A stretch of 64,000 nt of DNA from Nocardiopsis listeri NBRC 13360 (GCF_001570765.1 NZ_BCSH01000007.1:100873-164872); one strand, 5' to 3'. Numbered from the stretch's first letter, positions 52,978 to 62,348 are shown. Program-made: numbers and translations. Notes: generated by a model from the sequence alone, not told the origin.

Positions 52978-53991
52978 ATGTCGCACGCACGCCCCCTGCT
53001 CGCCTTCGTCTGCCTGCCCCTGGCCGGGGCGCTCGCCCTGACCGGGTGCGGGCCCGGCTCCGAGGAAACCGGTTCGGAGGACTCCGCGAACGGGCGGACC
53101 CGGACCGTGGAAGGGACCAACGGCCGGGTGGAGGTCCCCGCCGAGCCCGAACGCGTGGCCGTGCTGTGGCGTCCCACCCTGGCCGCGGTCACCGGTCTGG
53201 GGCACGAGGTGGTGGGCACCATGGGCACCCCCGGTTCGGCCGACCAGGGGTTGGCGCCGTTCCTGCCCGCCGACGCCGACGGTGGGGCGTTGACCCTGGT
53301 CACCAACTCCCCGGTGGAGGACGACGTCAACATCGAGGAGTTGGCCACCACCGCACCGGATCTGATCATCGGTGTGGACACCCCGATGGGCACCCAGGCC
53401 CAGATGTTGGATTCGTTGGAGGCGATCGCCCCCACCGTGCTGTTGGAATGGGAGGGCACCGGTTCCTGGCGCGGGCACCTGGAGGAGGTCGCCCGGGTCC
53501 TGGACGCCCGGGAGGCGGCCGAGGAGGCGTTGGACACCTACGACACCGCCATCGAGCGGGCGCGCACCCGGATCGAGGAGGCGGGGGTCGACCCGGCCCG
53601 GACCGAGGTGTCACTGGTGCGGTTGCAGGACGAGTCCGAGATCCGGTTGGAGACTCCGGCGTCCTTCCCCGGTCAGGTCGTCGACGACCTGGGTTTCGCC
53701 CGGCCCGAGACCCAGTCGGAGGCCGAGGGCGACACCGACTTCATCTCACGCAGCTACGAGAACCTGGAGCAGGGCGATGGCGATGTCGTGTTCGTCATGG
53801 CCGGGTCCGGTTTCGCCGACGCTCCGGACACCTTCACCGACGGGGTGTGGTCGAACCTGGACGCGGTGCGGCGGGAGCAGGTCTATCGGGTGGACCACGA
53901 CTTTTGGGGCGCGGCCAACCACCACAGTGCCCACCGCATCGTCGAGGACGTCACCGCCGCTCTGACGGGTGGGATGGACCCGGCGGTGTAG
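52978..53991 (+). CDS. Iron-siderophore substrate-binding lipoprotein
   Basis: The 337-residue protein has a signal peptide ending in lipobox A-L-T-G-C and belongs to the class III (FhuD/FecB/FepB-like) binding proteins: R-V-A-V-L-W-R-P-T near the start, D-L-I-I-G-V-D-T-P in the first lobe and a long bridging helix region after residue 170. Such proteins capture ferric siderophore outside the membrane. ATG 52978 with GGAAGGG upstream is chosen; an in-frame ATG at 52951 lies right next to the iron box. Confidence 0.9.
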   Translation: MSHARPLLAFVCLPLAGALALTGCGPGSEETGSEDSANGRTRTVEGTNGRVEVPAEPERVAVLWRPTLAAVTGLGHEVVGTMGTPGSADQGLAPFLPADADGGALTLVTNSPVEDDVNIEELATTAPDLIIGVDTPMGTQAQMLDSLEAIAPTVLLEWEGTGSWRGHLEEVARVLDAREAAEEALDTYDTAIERARTRIEEAGVDPARTEVSLVRLQDESEIRLETPASFPGQVVDDLGFARPETQSEAEGDTDFISRSYENLEQGDGDVVFVMAGSGFADAPDTFTDGVWSNLDAVRREQVYRVDHDFWGAANHHSAHRIVEDVTAALTGGMDPAV

Positions 53992-54250
53992 GCCTGCTCC
54001 ACCCCGGGCCACGGCGAGCCGTAAAGTGGCGGGAACTCCCGAGGCCACGGATCAGGTGACCCATCGGCGACCGAACAACCCCTTCCACGATCGTGTGCGC
54101 TCTGGGCCCCCGAGCGCCACGACCCGGGCGCGCCCCTCGTGCGCCAGGACCGGGCAGACCGGACAGATCCGTGTCAGGGGCGCGCGGCCCGTTCGTTGGC
54201 CGCTGAGCGATCACCGCCGGCTCCTGTGGCGCTCCTCCTCGATCCTGGTG

Positions 54251-55099
54251 TCAGGTGCGACGGGCGGCCCAGACAGTGCGTTCGGTGCGTACTGTCAGGT
54301 CCTCGCGGCGCAGCACGCTGTGTGGGCCGCTGGGGTCCAGGAGGCGGTCGAGCGCGGTGAGGTCCTCGTGGGAGAGCCTGTCGGCGATGACACCGCGAAT
54401 GCGTTGCAGGACGCCGAGGGCGTAACGGCCGATCGCCTCGTCGCGGTCGCCTTCGATGTCCACGGCGATGGTGCGTTGGCCCTCCACGGTGAAGCCGGCG
54501 GCGGTCAGCATCGGCCCCCAGTCGGCGCCGCGGCCGGGCATGTGTTCCTTTTGGAGACGGTCGGCCGCGGCGTGGACGCGCTCTTCGAGGCCGGGCCGCT
54601 CCTCGGGCGCGTTCTCGGGCAGAAAGCGAGGGTGGCCGGCCAGTTCCACGACGGCGAACAGGGCTCCGGGCGCGAGAGCGTCGTGGACGTTGCGCAGCGC
54701 GCGCTCGGGTCGGGCCATGTGGTGCATCGAGGCCGAGGCCCACACCATGTCCGGTGAGCCGAGGTCGGGCCAGGCGGTTTCGTCGAGGTCGGCCCGTACC
54801 GTGCGCACGCGGTCCTGGACGCCCAGGGCGCGCGCCTTGGTGCGCAGGCGCTGAAGGTGTTCGGTGGAGGCGTCGACGGCGGTGACGTGGGCGTCGGGGA
54901 AGCGGTCCAGGAGGGCGAAAGTGCCCGTACCGGTACCGCAGCCCAGATCCACGAGGTGGTGTGGGTCGCTCTTCAGCGGCAGCCAGGCGGTGATGGAGGT
55001 GGTGTGTTCGGCGAGGACCTCGGCGTCCAGGTCCAGGATTTCCGCCTGGACGTCGGTGTCGGTTCCGTGCGTGTGGCGGGCGGTGTGGGTGTGGTTCAT
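54251..55099 (-). CDS. Class I SAM-dependent methyltransferase
   Basis: The 282-residue protein has motif I L-V-D-L-G-C-G-T-G-T-G-T, strand-2 V-T-A-V-D-A-S-T, M-V-W-A-S-A-S-M-H-H-M and post-motif F-A-V-V-E-L-A-G. The N-terminus is His- and Thr-rich (H-T-H-T-A-R-H-T-H). It resembles Methyltransf_12/25 enzymes with small-molecule substrates. ATG 55099 with AAGGTG upstream. Downstream (left) is a 260-bp gap with no gene, up to the siderophore-binding protein. Confidence 0.85.
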   Translation of the reverse strand: MNHTHTARHTHGTDTDVQAEILDLDAEVLAEHTTSITAWLPLKSDPHHLVDLGCGTGTGTFALLDRFPDAHVTAVDASTEHLQRLRTKARALGVQDRVRTVRADLDETAWPDLGSPDMVWASASMHHMARPERALRNVHDALAPGALFAVVELAGHPRFLPENAPEERPGLEERVHAAADRLQKEHMPGRGADWGPMLTAAGFTVEGQRTIAVDIEGDRDEAIGRYALGVLQRIRGVIADRLSHEDLTALDRLLDPSGPHSVLRREDLTVRTERTVWAARRT

Positions 55100-55199
55100 G
55101 CCTGGCACCTTAGGAGGGCTATGCGTTTCAAGCCCGTCTTCTTGCCGCTCTCGCAAAAGGTCGGGTCGGTGTACTGCTCGACACGCGAGGCGCCCCCGC

Positions 55200-55712
55200 T
55201 CAAGGGGTGCGGGTCACCGGTTTCTCGTAGCGCATGACCGGGTGCCAGGCCAGGTGTTCGGCGAAGGATGTCCGGCCTCGGGCCCGGTAACCCAGACGCT
55301 CGTAGTAGGCGCACAACCCGGGGTCGGCGGCCACACAGTCCAACCGCACCAGAGCGCACCCGGCGCGGGCGGCCCTGGCCTCGATCCAGGCGAGCAGCCC
55401 CTCCCCCAGCCGGCGACCGGCGGCCCGGTGGTCGACCATGAGTCCGTGGACGTAACGGGCCGCCTCAGGCCCGGGTTCGGGCCACACCTGCGGGTCGGAC
55501 TCCAACACGCGCACGGCCGCCACCAGGAAGTCCTCTTCCAGCACCCACCACTGGCCGCGCTCGATCTGAGCCCTTACCTGCGCGGGAGCGACCTCCCCCG
55601 GGGCCCACTGGTCGATCCCGCCTCGTCGCAGTCGCCGGGTGTGGTCGTCTCGCAGGTGGGCGATGGGGGCGGCGTGCTCGGCTCGGGCGGGCACGGGCGT
55701 CATGACGGTCAT
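55200..55712 (-). CDS. GNAT-family acetyltransferase
   Basis: The 170-residue protein has a GNAT core: Y-V-H-G-L-M-V-D-H-R-A-A-G-R-R-L-G-E-G-L-L with the acetyl-CoA loop, then V-R-L-D-C-V-A and Y-Y-E-R-L-G-Y. The last two blocks are those of small-molecule acetyltransferases. It follows the TSUP permease gene by 21 bases and is probably cotranscribed with it. Confidence 0.85.
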   Translation of the reverse strand: MTVMTPVPARAEHAAPIAHLRDDHTRRLRRGGIDQWAPGEVAPAQVRAQIERGQWWVLEEDFLVAAVRVLESDPQVWPEPGPEAARYVHGLMVDHRAAGRRLGEGLLAWIEARAARAGCALVRLDCVAADPGLCAYYERLGYRARGRTSFAEHLAWHPVMRYEKPVTRTP

Positions 55713-55733
55713 GGGTCTCCTGGTGGGTGCGGG

Positions 55734-56501
55734 TCAGGCGAAGACGTCCCAGCCCATGCGTACCAGCAGCGCCAGCACCACCACGAGCAGAACGATCCGG
55801 ATGAACCCGGCGCCGCGTTGTAGCGCCATGCGTGCGCCGACCTGCGCGCCGATGATGGTGCACACCGCCAGCCCCAAGCCCAGTACCCAGTCGATGTGCC
55901 CGCCCAGGCCGAAGACCACCAGAGCGCCGATGTTGGTGCACACGTTGACGATCTTGGCCGCGGCGGAGGCGTGCAGGAAATCCATGCCCAGCACCGCGGT
56001 GAAGGCGATGATGAGGAACACGCCGGTGCCCGGGCCGATGAGTCCATCGTAGAAGCTCACGCCCAGACCGGCCAGGGTCAGGACGGCCAGGATCCGGTTA
56101 CGGGTGCGCAGCGCCGGATCGGGGCTGGTGCCCATGGTCGGGCGAAAGACCACCAGCAGCGCCACCCCGGCCAGGACGACCATGATGACGGGTTTGAGGA
56201 CGTCGGCGGTCAGCGCGGTGGCCAGGCCCGCGCCCAACCCCGACCCGAGAAGGGCCAGGGTGGCGGTGGGCACGATGATCCGGCGGTCGAGCTCGACCCT
56301 GCGGGCGTAGGCCACCGCGGCGGAGACGGTGCCGAAGACCGCGCCGAGTTTGTTGGTGCCCAGCAGGGTGGCCAGGGGTGTGGTGGGGGCCGCGACCATC
56401 AGGGCCGGCAGTAGGAGCAGGCCTCCTCCCCCGACCACGGCGTCGACCCATCCGGCGGCGACGGCGGCCAGCAACAGCAGGCCCAGGATCTCGGGGTCCA
56501 T
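55734..56501 (-). CDS. TauE/SafE (TSUP) family permease
   Basis: The 255-residue protein has about eight helices in two repeats. The family signatures V-D-A-V-V-G-G-G-G-L-L-L-L-P-A-L and the second-repeat G-L-I-G-P-G-T-G-V-F-L-I are visible, with a conserved T-N-K in L-G-T-N-K. TSUP proteins export sulfite, sulfoacetate or related organosulfur anions, or take up sulfur compounds. Substrate unassigned. It heads a two-gene unit with a GNAT gene. Confidence 0.9.
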   Translation of the reverse strand: MDPEILGLLLLAAVAAGWVDAVVGGGGLLLLPALMVAAPTTPLATLLGTNKLGAVFGTVSAAVAYARRVELDRRIIVPTATLALLGSGLGAGLATALTADVLKPVIMVVLAGVALLVVFRPTMGTSPDPALRTRNRILAVLTLAGLGVSFYDGLIGPGTGVFLIIAFTAVLGMDFLHASAAAKIVNVCTNIGALVVFGLGGHIDWVLGLGLAVCTIIGAQVGARMALQRGAGFIRIVLLVVVLALLVRMGWDVFA

Positions 56502-56769
56502 CAGCGGACCTGGGGTGCAAGAGAGGGGATCATGGGCTCTTCTCAGGGGCGGGGAAGGGGACGCGTGCCAATCTAGCCGGCCCGGTCGGCCACTTTGTCA
56601 GCGGACCTGGTGAATTGTCCTGTTTCGGGGTGCGGTTACGATCTCCGACACGGATCCTGGGGGGCCAACCATGATCTGCTGAATCGCCCGCCTACTCGGG
56701 GCCCGACTCAACCCTGTACGAACATGCACCGAAACCGTCCGATGGCCGTACCGCACTCCAAGGAGACGA

Positions 56770-57417
56770 GTGAACACATCTTCCATGTCTTCGGACGACA
56801 TCCGACGCATCGCCATGGAACTCACCGCCCAGGCGGAGTCAGGACTGGCGTACTGCACCGACCGGTTCGACATCGAACGGTTCCACCGCATCGGGACCCT
56901 GGCCCGCGATCTGATGCAGACCATCGCCGCGGAAGACCTGCCCGCCTACGACCGCCGGGTCGCCGCGACCGCCGGTTACACCACACCCAAGATCGATGTA
57001 CGCGCCGGAGTCTTCGACCCCTCGGGCCGGGTACTGCTCGTGCGGGAAGCCTCCGACCAACACCGTTGGACCCTGCCCGGCGGATGGTGCGACATCTTGG
57101 AGAGCCCACGGCAGGCGATCGAACGCGAAGTAGCCGAAGAGGCCGGGCTGGCCGTACGGGTAGCCCACCTGGCGGGGGTCCTGGACCGGCACCTGTGGCC
57201 CCACACCCCGGTGTACGACCGGCACATCTACAAGCTGTTCTTCGTGTGCGAACCCGTGGGTGACCTGGATGCCTCCTTCACCAGCGTCGAGACCAGCGAG
57301 GTGGCGTGGTTCGAGGTGGACGCGCTGCCGGAGTTGTCTGTGGCGCGGGTTCTGCCCGAGCAGATCAGGTTGTTGCACGAACACTGGGCTCGTCCGGGAC
57401 CAGCGCACGTGGACTGA
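56770..57417 (+). CDS. Nudix hydrolase with N-terminal extension
   Basis: The 215-residue protein has a helical N-terminal 70 residues of the NUDIX_N_2 kind and a Nudix domain whose box is complete: Gly105, Glu111, Arg119-Glu120, Glu123-Glu124 and Gly126 in the G-x5-E-x7-R-E-x-x-E-E-x-G pattern. The group with this extension hydrolyses ADP-ribose-like or related nucleotide diphosphates. GTG 56770 with AAGGAGACGA upstream. Confidence 0.9.
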   Translation: MNTSSMSSDDIRRIAMELTAQAESGLAYCTDRFDIERFHRIGTLARDLMQTIAAEDLPAYDRRVAATAGYTTPKIDVRAGVFDPSGRVLLVREASDQHRWTLPGGWCDILESPRQAIEREVAEEAGLAVRVAHLAGVLDRHLWPHTPVYDRHIYKLFFVCEPVGDLDASFTSVETSEVAWFEVDALPELSVARVLPEQIRLLHEHWARPGPAHVD

Positions 57418-57476
57418 ACCGGGTATGAACGGAACGCCCACCTTGACGCTGTAGATTCACAAGAGGCCACGAAGAA

Positions 57477-57509
57477 GCGGTGGCGTCCAGGTACAGGGAA
57501 CGCCACCGC
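57477..57509. terminator. Terminator hairpin, first of two
   Basis: GCGGTGGCGT pairs with ACGCCACCGC across 13 bases, between convergent genes. Confidence 0.7.
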
Positions 57510-57515
57510 CGTTCG

Positions 57516-57542
57516 TCGAGGGCCCGAGGGACGGGCCCTCGA
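57516..57542. terminator. Terminator hairpin, second of two
   Basis: TCGAGGGCCCG pairs with CGGGCCCTCGA over a 5-base loop, ending three bases before the stop of the leftward hydrolase gene. Confidence 0.8.
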
Positions 57543-57545
57543 GGT

Positions 57546-58178
57546 CTAGAAACCCGCCTGCGCGAACCACTCCCGAGCGCGCGAGACCACCGACTGCGGC
57601 AGCTGGTGTCCCCCGGGGTGCTCCTCGGCGCGCACGTTCGCGCCCCGCTCCCCCAGCTGGGCGGCCACCAGCCGCGCCTGGTCGATCGTGGTGATCGGGT
57701 CGGTGACACCACTGCCCAGGAACACCCGGGTCCCCGACAGGTCCACCGGATCGGGTTCGCGCCCCTGCAACGGAGCACCGCCGGCGAACAGCGCCGCCCC
57801 CGCCACCAGCCCCGGATGCAGCAACAGCAGCCCCGCGCCGGTGTTGGCGCCGTTGGAGAAACCGCTCACCACGATCCGCTTGGGGTCCAGGCCGTAGGTG
57901 AGGGTGGCGGCCTTGACGAACTCGGCCAGCTCGGCGGTGCGCTCGATCAGGTCCTCGACGTCGAACACACCCTCGCGCAAGCGACGGAACCAACGATTCA
58001 TGCCGTTCTCACTGACCTTGCCGCGCGGTGAGAGCAGCGCCGCGCCCGGGGCCAGAGCACGACCCAGCGGCAACAGGTCGTGCTCGTCGGCGCCGGTGCC
58101 GTGCAGCAGCAACAGCGTGGGCGCGTCCGGCTCGGTGGCCGGCTCGAAGACGTGGACGAAGTCCTCGGTGGTGGTCAC
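57546..58178 (-). CDS. Carboxylesterase/phospholipase-type hydrolase (MhqD-like)
   Basis: The 210-residue protein is of the short carboxylesterase type: L-L-L-L-H-G-T-G-A-D-E-H-D-L near residue 21, the segment L-S-P-R-G-K-V, nucleophile elbow G-F-S-N-G-A, Asp in G-S-G-V-T-D-P and His in G-G-H-Q-L. GGAGGTGCC precedes the GTG at 58178, which overlaps the dioxygenase stop (GTGA). The pair corresponds to mhqO-mhqD of Firmicutes, induced by quinones; in that context the hydrolase follows ring cleavage. Confidence 0.85.
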   Translation of the reverse strand: MTTTEDFVHVFEPATEPDAPTLLLLHGTGADEHDLLPLGRALAPGAALLSPRGKVSENGMNRWFRRLREGVFDVEDLIERTAELAEFVKAATLTYGLDPKRIVVSGFSNGANTGAGLLLLHPGLVAGAALFAGGAPLQGREPDPVDLSGTRVFLGSGVTDPITTIDQARLVAAQLGERGANVRAEEHPGGHQLPQSVVSRAREWFAQAGF

Positions 58179-59125
58179 CGGGGCACCTCCAGGTGGGGCA
58201 GGTTCGCGGCGATCTGGTCCTGGCGGGGCTGCAACCACGGCGGCAGTTTCAACGAACGTCCCAGTTCCAGCAGGGGCTCGTCGTAGTCGAAACCGGGGCC
58301 GTCGGTGGCGATCTCCAACAGCACCCCACCGGGTTCACGGAAGTAGATCGAGGTGAAGTAGCTGCGGTCGCGGATCTCGGTGACCCCCACCCCGTCATCG
58401 GCCAGGCGCTGACGCCAGGCGTCCTGGACGGGGGTGTCGGGGGCTCGGTAGGCGACGTGGTGGACGGTTCCGGCGGCGACCAGGCCGCGCTCGGCCTTGG
58501 GATCGGCCAACACGTCGACGATGGTGCCCACTCCGTCACCGGAGTCGTTGGTGTGGAAGCGCATCCGGCCACCGCTCTCGCCGTGCAGCCGAAAACCCAG
58601 CTGGTCGCCGAGCATCCGCGCGGTGCCCTCGGCGTCCTGTTCGGTCAGGGTGACGGCGCGGATTCCGCGGATGGCGTGGTCGGTGGGCACCGCTCCCCCG
58701 TCCCAGGGGTCGGTGTCGTGGTGGTCGGCGCTCGCGGCCAGTTCGATGAGCAGGCCGTCGGGGTCGCGCAGGCTCAGCACGTCCTCGTCGACGCGCTCGG
58801 TGGGGCTGGTGAAGGGGATGTCGAGCGCGGAGAGGTGGTCGGCCCACCAGCCCAAGGAACCTTCGGGGACGGAGAAGGTCGTGGTGGTGGCCTGCCCCGC
58901 GCCGATCCTGCCCTTGGGCGCGTCCGGCCAGGGGAAGAAGGTCATGATGGTGCCGGGGTTGCCGGCGCGGTCGCCGTAGTACAGGTGGTAGGTCTCTGGG
59001 GAGTCGAAGTTGACGGTGCGCTTGACCAGGCGCATGCCCAGGACGTTGAGGTAGAAGTCGGCGTTGGCCTGGGGATCGCTCGCGATGGCGGTCACGTGGT
59101 GGATCCCCGAGGGGCGTACGTCCAT
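58175..59125 (-). CDS. Ring-cleaving dioxygenase, VOC family (MhqO-like)
   Basis: The 316-residue protein has two glyoxalase/VOC repeats: G-I-H-H-V-T-A near residue 8 and T-V-H-H-V-A-Y-R near 215 supply His, and G-V-L-L-E-I-A-T-D near 270 supplies the Glu for a metal. Length and motifs match MhqO-type hydroquinone dioxygenases. It would open quinol rings in the cytosol, detoxifying quinone stress, with the coupled hydrolase downstream. A 14-bp palindrome upstream of the ATG is the probable repressor site. Confidence 0.88.
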   Translation of the reverse strand: MDVRPSGIHHVTAIASDPQANADFYLNVLGMRLVKRTVNFDSPETYHLYYGDRAGNPGTIMTFFPWPDAPKGRIGAGQATTTTFSVPEGSLGWWADHLSALDIPFTSPTERVDEDVLSLRDPDGLLIELAASADHHDTDPWDGGAVPTDHAIRGIRAVTLTEQDAEGTARMLGDQLGFRLHGESGGRMRFHTNDSGDGVGTIVDVLADPKAERGLVAAGTVHHVAYRAPDTPVQDAWRQRLADDGVGVTEIRDRSYFTSIYFREPGGVLLEIATDGPGFDYDEPLLELGRSLKLPPWLQPRQDQIAANLPHLEVPR

Positions 59126-59174
59126 GGGCCTTCGTCCTCTCCTGAAGTCCTGCGTCGGTCACTCGCTCCAACAA

Positions 59175-59188
59175 GTTGAATATTAAAC
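59175..59188. promoter_or_regulatory. Palindromic operator upstream of the mhq-like operon
   Basis: GTTGAATATTAAAC is symmetric except for one base pair and AT-rich in a GC-rich setting, about 50 bases before the dioxygenase start. A MarR- or HxlR-type quinone sensor is the likely ligand; its gene is not adjacent. Confidence 0.6.
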
Positions 59189-59472
59189 TAATTCCGGAGC
59201 GATGTCTGCCCCTCGCTCCCGCACACCGTCCGCTTTGCCCGAGAACGCCCCTCGTCGATCCACGCGCAGAGCACCCAAGGGACAACGATACGTCTACCGA
59301 ACTTCCGTTCCCGGATTATCCGGCCCGTGGACGTCCGAGAGATTCGGAAGTAGATCCACGACTCGACGACCCTTTCCCGATTCGACCCCGTGTGGAGGGG
59401 TAGCCGCGCGAAGTCCCGCGCACCGCCCGTGTCGGATCCGACGCAAGACCCGCGGCCGGCTAGGTTCGGCAC

Positions 59473-60807
59473 ATGGGCAGACCACACAAGTTGGCCAGGT
59501 CGGCGCTGGGAGAGCGCGTCCGGGAGTCGTTCGTCATGGTCCCGCTGTCCGGGATGGTGTTCTTCGCCGTCCTGGCGCCCGCCACCGCGATGGTCGACGT
59601 GGCGGTCGGACACTTCCTGGTCGAATATCAGGGGGACCTACAGATCTCCCCCAAGGACCGGTCCGCCTGGGTGGACAACGGGCGCACCGTCATCCAGACC
59701 GTCGGACCGGCCACCCTGACCGTCATGGGCGTGGTCTTCAGCATCACCCTGGTGGCGTTGCAGATGGCCACCGACAAGCTCTCACCACGCATCGTCCATC
59801 TGTTCACCCGCAGCTGGACCACCAAGCTCACGCTCACGGTCTTCCTCGGCACGTTCGTCTACACCATCGGGGTGCTCTACCTCGGCGGGCTCATGTCCGA
59901 TCAGGACAATCCCTTCGTGCCCGTGGTCTCCACCACCCTGTCGATCCTATTGTTGCTGCTGTGCCTGCTGAGCTTCCTGTTCTTCGTGCAGGGAACGGTC
60001 GCCCTGATGCGGGTGACCTCGGTGATGGACCACCTCACCCGAGGGACGCTCGCACAGATTCGCCGTATGGCCCTGGCCGCTCCCCCGCCTTCGCCCCCCA
60101 AGCCCTCCGGCGCCAAGGTCACCAGGGTGCTCTCCCAGACCCGGGCGGGGGTGCTGACCTGGGTGGACGAGCGCAGGCTGGCCGCCTGGGCGCGACGCAA
60201 CGACGCCTTCGTGCGGGTCGTTCCCAGGATCGGCGACCACGTGCCCGCCGACAGCGTGGTCCTGACCGTCCGGTCCGGGAGGAAGCCGCGCGCCGTCGCA
60301 CGCGCGGCGCGGACGCTGCGCACCGGACAGGAGCGGTCCACCTACCGGGATCCGGCGTTCGGTCTGCGACAGATCGTCGACATCGGCGTGCGCGCTCAAG
60401 CGTTCGGTGAGAACGATCCGACCACCGTGGTGCAGTGCGTGGACCGGGTCCAGACCCTGGTGGAGGCCTTCGCGCAGGTCACCGAACACACCTGGACCGT
60501 TCACGATCGTCAGGGGGTTCCCCGCGTTCTGATGCCGATGCCCACCTGGGAGGGGTTCGTGGAACTGGCCTTCAGCGAGCTGGTGCTGCAGTGCGAGGGA
60601 CACACCCAGGTGACCCGGAGGTTGTCCGCGGCCCTGCGCGACCTGGAGGAGCGGGTCGATGGGCGCCACCGGCCGGCGATCCGGCGCTACCGGGACGAAC
60701 TGCGCCGGGTGTGCGAGCGACACCTGCCCGAGCACCTGGTGGGGTTCGCGTTGACCCCCGACCACCAGGGGCTGGGCGGAGGTGGACGAGGGCCGGAGGA
60801 CGCCTGA
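59473..60807 (+). CDS. DUF2254-family membrane protein
   Basis: The 444-residue protein has four membrane helices in its first 190 residues (F-V-M-V-P-L-S-G-M-V-F-F, T-L-T-V-M-G-V-V-F-S-I-T-L-V-A-L-Q, a third pair around 120-175) and a 250-residue cytoplasmic domain. The block V-V-F-S-I-T-L-V-A-L-Q-M-A-T-D-K-L-S-P-R and the cytoplasmic D-P-A-F-G-L-R-Q-I-V-D-I are DUF2254 hallmarks. Function unknown. Monocistronic. Confidence 0.88.
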   Translation: MGRPHKLARSALGERVRESFVMVPLSGMVFFAVLAPATAMVDVAVGHFLVEYQGDLQISPKDRSAWVDNGRTVIQTVGPATLTVMGVVFSITLVALQMATDKLSPRIVHLFTRSWTTKLTLTVFLGTFVYTIGVLYLGGLMSDQDNPFVPVVSTTLSILLLLLCLLSFLFFVQGTVALMRVTSVMDHLTRGTLAQIRRMALAAPPPSPPKPSGAKVTRVLSQTRAGVLTWVDERRLAAWARRNDAFVRVVPRIGDHVPADSVVLTVRSGRKPRAVARAARTLRTGQERSTYRDPAFGLRQIVDIGVRAQAFGENDPTTVVQCVDRVQTLVEAFAQVTEHTWTVHDRQGVPRVLMPMPTWEGFVELAFSELVLQCEGHTQVTRRLSAALRDLEERVDGRHRPAIRRYRDELRRVCERHLPEHLVGFALTPDHQGLGGGGRGPEDA

Positions 60808-60976
60808 GGTGACCGGCGGGTGTGTGAGGGGTCGTCTCAGGAGAGGTCCGAGCGTGCCGGAGAGTCGAGCGTCAGCGGGTGGCGCCCACCAGGGCGGCCC
60901 GGGTCGCGTTGGGCGGGGTTCTTCGAATCGGTCGTGCCTCCTTGGCACACACGGCCGATGGCGTGAGCATGGAGGT

Positions 60977-61432
60977 ATGGACACGGTGGTGCGTGAGGCC
61001 GTCCCGGGCGATGGGCCCGGGATCGCCACGCTGATCACCGAAGAGGCCCCGCACTTCGACCTGCAGGGTTACCCCGAGGACCTGTGGCCGGATCACCTGG
61101 TCGTGCTGGTCGCGGAGCGAGAGGGTCACATCGTCGGTTGGCTGGAGGGGATCCTCGACGGTGAGTACGAGGGTTCCGGCGCTCCGGTGCCTCCCCCGCA
61201 CGGGTACATCCTGGCGATCGTCGTCGACGAGGAACAGCGCCACCACGGGATCGGCGGCGATCTCATCGAGAAGTTCATGGAAGAGGCCCTCGCGGCGAAG
61301 GTCGAGTGGGTCTTCCTCATCCCCGAAGGGGGCGAGGGCTGTGAGGACCGCGTTCGTTTCTTCATCCACTCCGGGTTCACCCCCACGGAGGTCCTCGACG
61401 AGAAGCGCCTCATCATGGCCCGCTGGACCTGA
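60977..61432 (+). CDS. GNAT-family acetyltransferase
   Basis: The 151-residue protein has a complete GNAT core: G-Y-I-L-A-I-V-V-D-E-E-Q-R-H-H-G-I-G-G-D-L-I with the acetyl-CoA loop, then V-E-W-V-F-L-I-P-E and F-F-I-H-S-G-F-T. GGAGGT lies directly upstream of the ATG at 60977, slightly close. Acceptor unknown. Confidence 0.85.
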   Translation: MDTVVREAVPGDGPGIATLITEEAPHFDLQGYPEDLWPDHLVVLVAEREGHIVGWLEGILDGEYEGSGAPVPPPHGYILAIVVDEEQRHHGIGGDLIEKFMEEALAAKVEWVFLIPEGGEGCEDRVRFFIHSGFTPTEVLDEKRLIMARWT

Positions 61433-61458
61433 GACGGGAACGCCCACCACAGACAGCC

Positions 61459-61740
61459 CTACAACGCAGGGCCCCCGGCGACCTGGAGAATCTGTCCGGT
61501 GATCCAACGGGCCTACTGCGAGGCGAGAAAGACCACGGCGCCGGCGATGTCGCTCGGGGCGCCCAGCGTGCCCATCGGTACGATCCGCCTCACTCGGGGA
61601 AGCGCTTCCTCATCCATCCAGCCGATCTGGCCATGGCCCGGAGCGACGGCGTTCACCCGGGCTCCCCGAGGTGCCGGGGCCAAGGCGGTGGACCTGGCGC
61701 TCGCCTCCAGCACCGCTTTCGACGAGGACGACACCGGGCG
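61459..61740 (-). pseudogene. Short-chain dehydrogenase/reductase, C-terminal remnant
   Basis: The frame shows the SDR helix S-K-A-V-L-E-A-S-A-R, the conserved R-V-N-A-V-A-P-G and D-I-A-G-A-V-V-F-L-A-S-Q. A TAG stop interrupts it and the frame then continues A-R-W-I-T-G-Q-I-L-Q-V-A-G-G to a second stop. The nucleotide-binding N-terminal half, with the glycine motif and catalytic Tyr, is absent, and the next gene to the right has no trace of it. A 5'-truncated, nonsense-mutated gene. Confidence 0.8.
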
Positions 61741-61856
61741 ATGAGCTTGCCGTTCAACAGAGTGAGGTCTTGGTCACCGGCCGGTCCGGTAGTGCGGGAG
61801 TGGCCGAAACGGCTGTCGTGCTGACGGAACCGGCGGAGCCGCGCCAGTATGAAGTC

Positions 61857-62348
61857 ATGAATGACATCGCTGTTCGCTCAGTTCAGTCCCACGAGTTAGC
61901 TGCTGTCGCCGGGCTGCGATGGCGGTGGATGCAGGAGCTCTACGGAACTCCCGACACCACGTTGGAGGAGTTCGTTCCCCGATTCGTGGCGTGGGCCCGG
62001 GAGAACGAGTCCTCCCATCGGTGCATGGTGCTGGTCCGCGAAGATGTGGTCATCGGGATGGCCTGGCTGGCGATCACGCAGCGCGTACCGCTTCCGCGTG
62101 CGCTTGAGCGGATGTCCGGTGATGTGCAGTGCGTGTACGTCGCGCCGGACGAGCGCGACCGTGGCCTGGGCGGTGAGCTGATCGATGCGGTCTTGGCGTG
62201 GGCGGGCGAACTTGGACTCGAGCGGGTGACGGTGCACTCCAGCGCCAGGGCGGTTTCGGCGTACTCCCGTCACGGGTTCGCGGTTTCTCCGCATCTGCTC
62301 CAGATCAAAGTTGAACAAGGCCAGGGGGATGAGTCCCCCGCAAGCTGA
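61857..62348 (+). CDS. GNAT-family acetyltransferase
   Basis: The 163-residue protein has the GNAT core V-Q-C-V-Y-V-A-P-D-E-R-D-R-G-L-G-G-E-L-I followed by V-T-V-H-S-S-A and A-Y-S-R-H-G-F. The W-R-W-M-Q-E-L-Y start is common in the family. Codon use is less biased than in the rest of the window. It lies between two remnant regions; probably intact. No clear ribosome site precedes ATG 61857. Confidence 0.75.
   Translation: MNDIAVRSVQSHELAAVAGLRWRWMQELYGTPDTTLEEFVPRFVAWARENESSHRCMVLVREDVVIGMAWLAITQRVPLPRALERMSGDVQCVYVAPDERDRGLGGELIDAVLAWAGELGLERVTVHSSARAVSAYSRHGFAVSPHLLQIKVEQGQGDESPAS

Noticed and set aside
53046..54059. Second open frame inside the siderophore-binding protein
   Set aside because: Gly/Arg-rich shadow translation; the other frame has a lipobox and family motifs.
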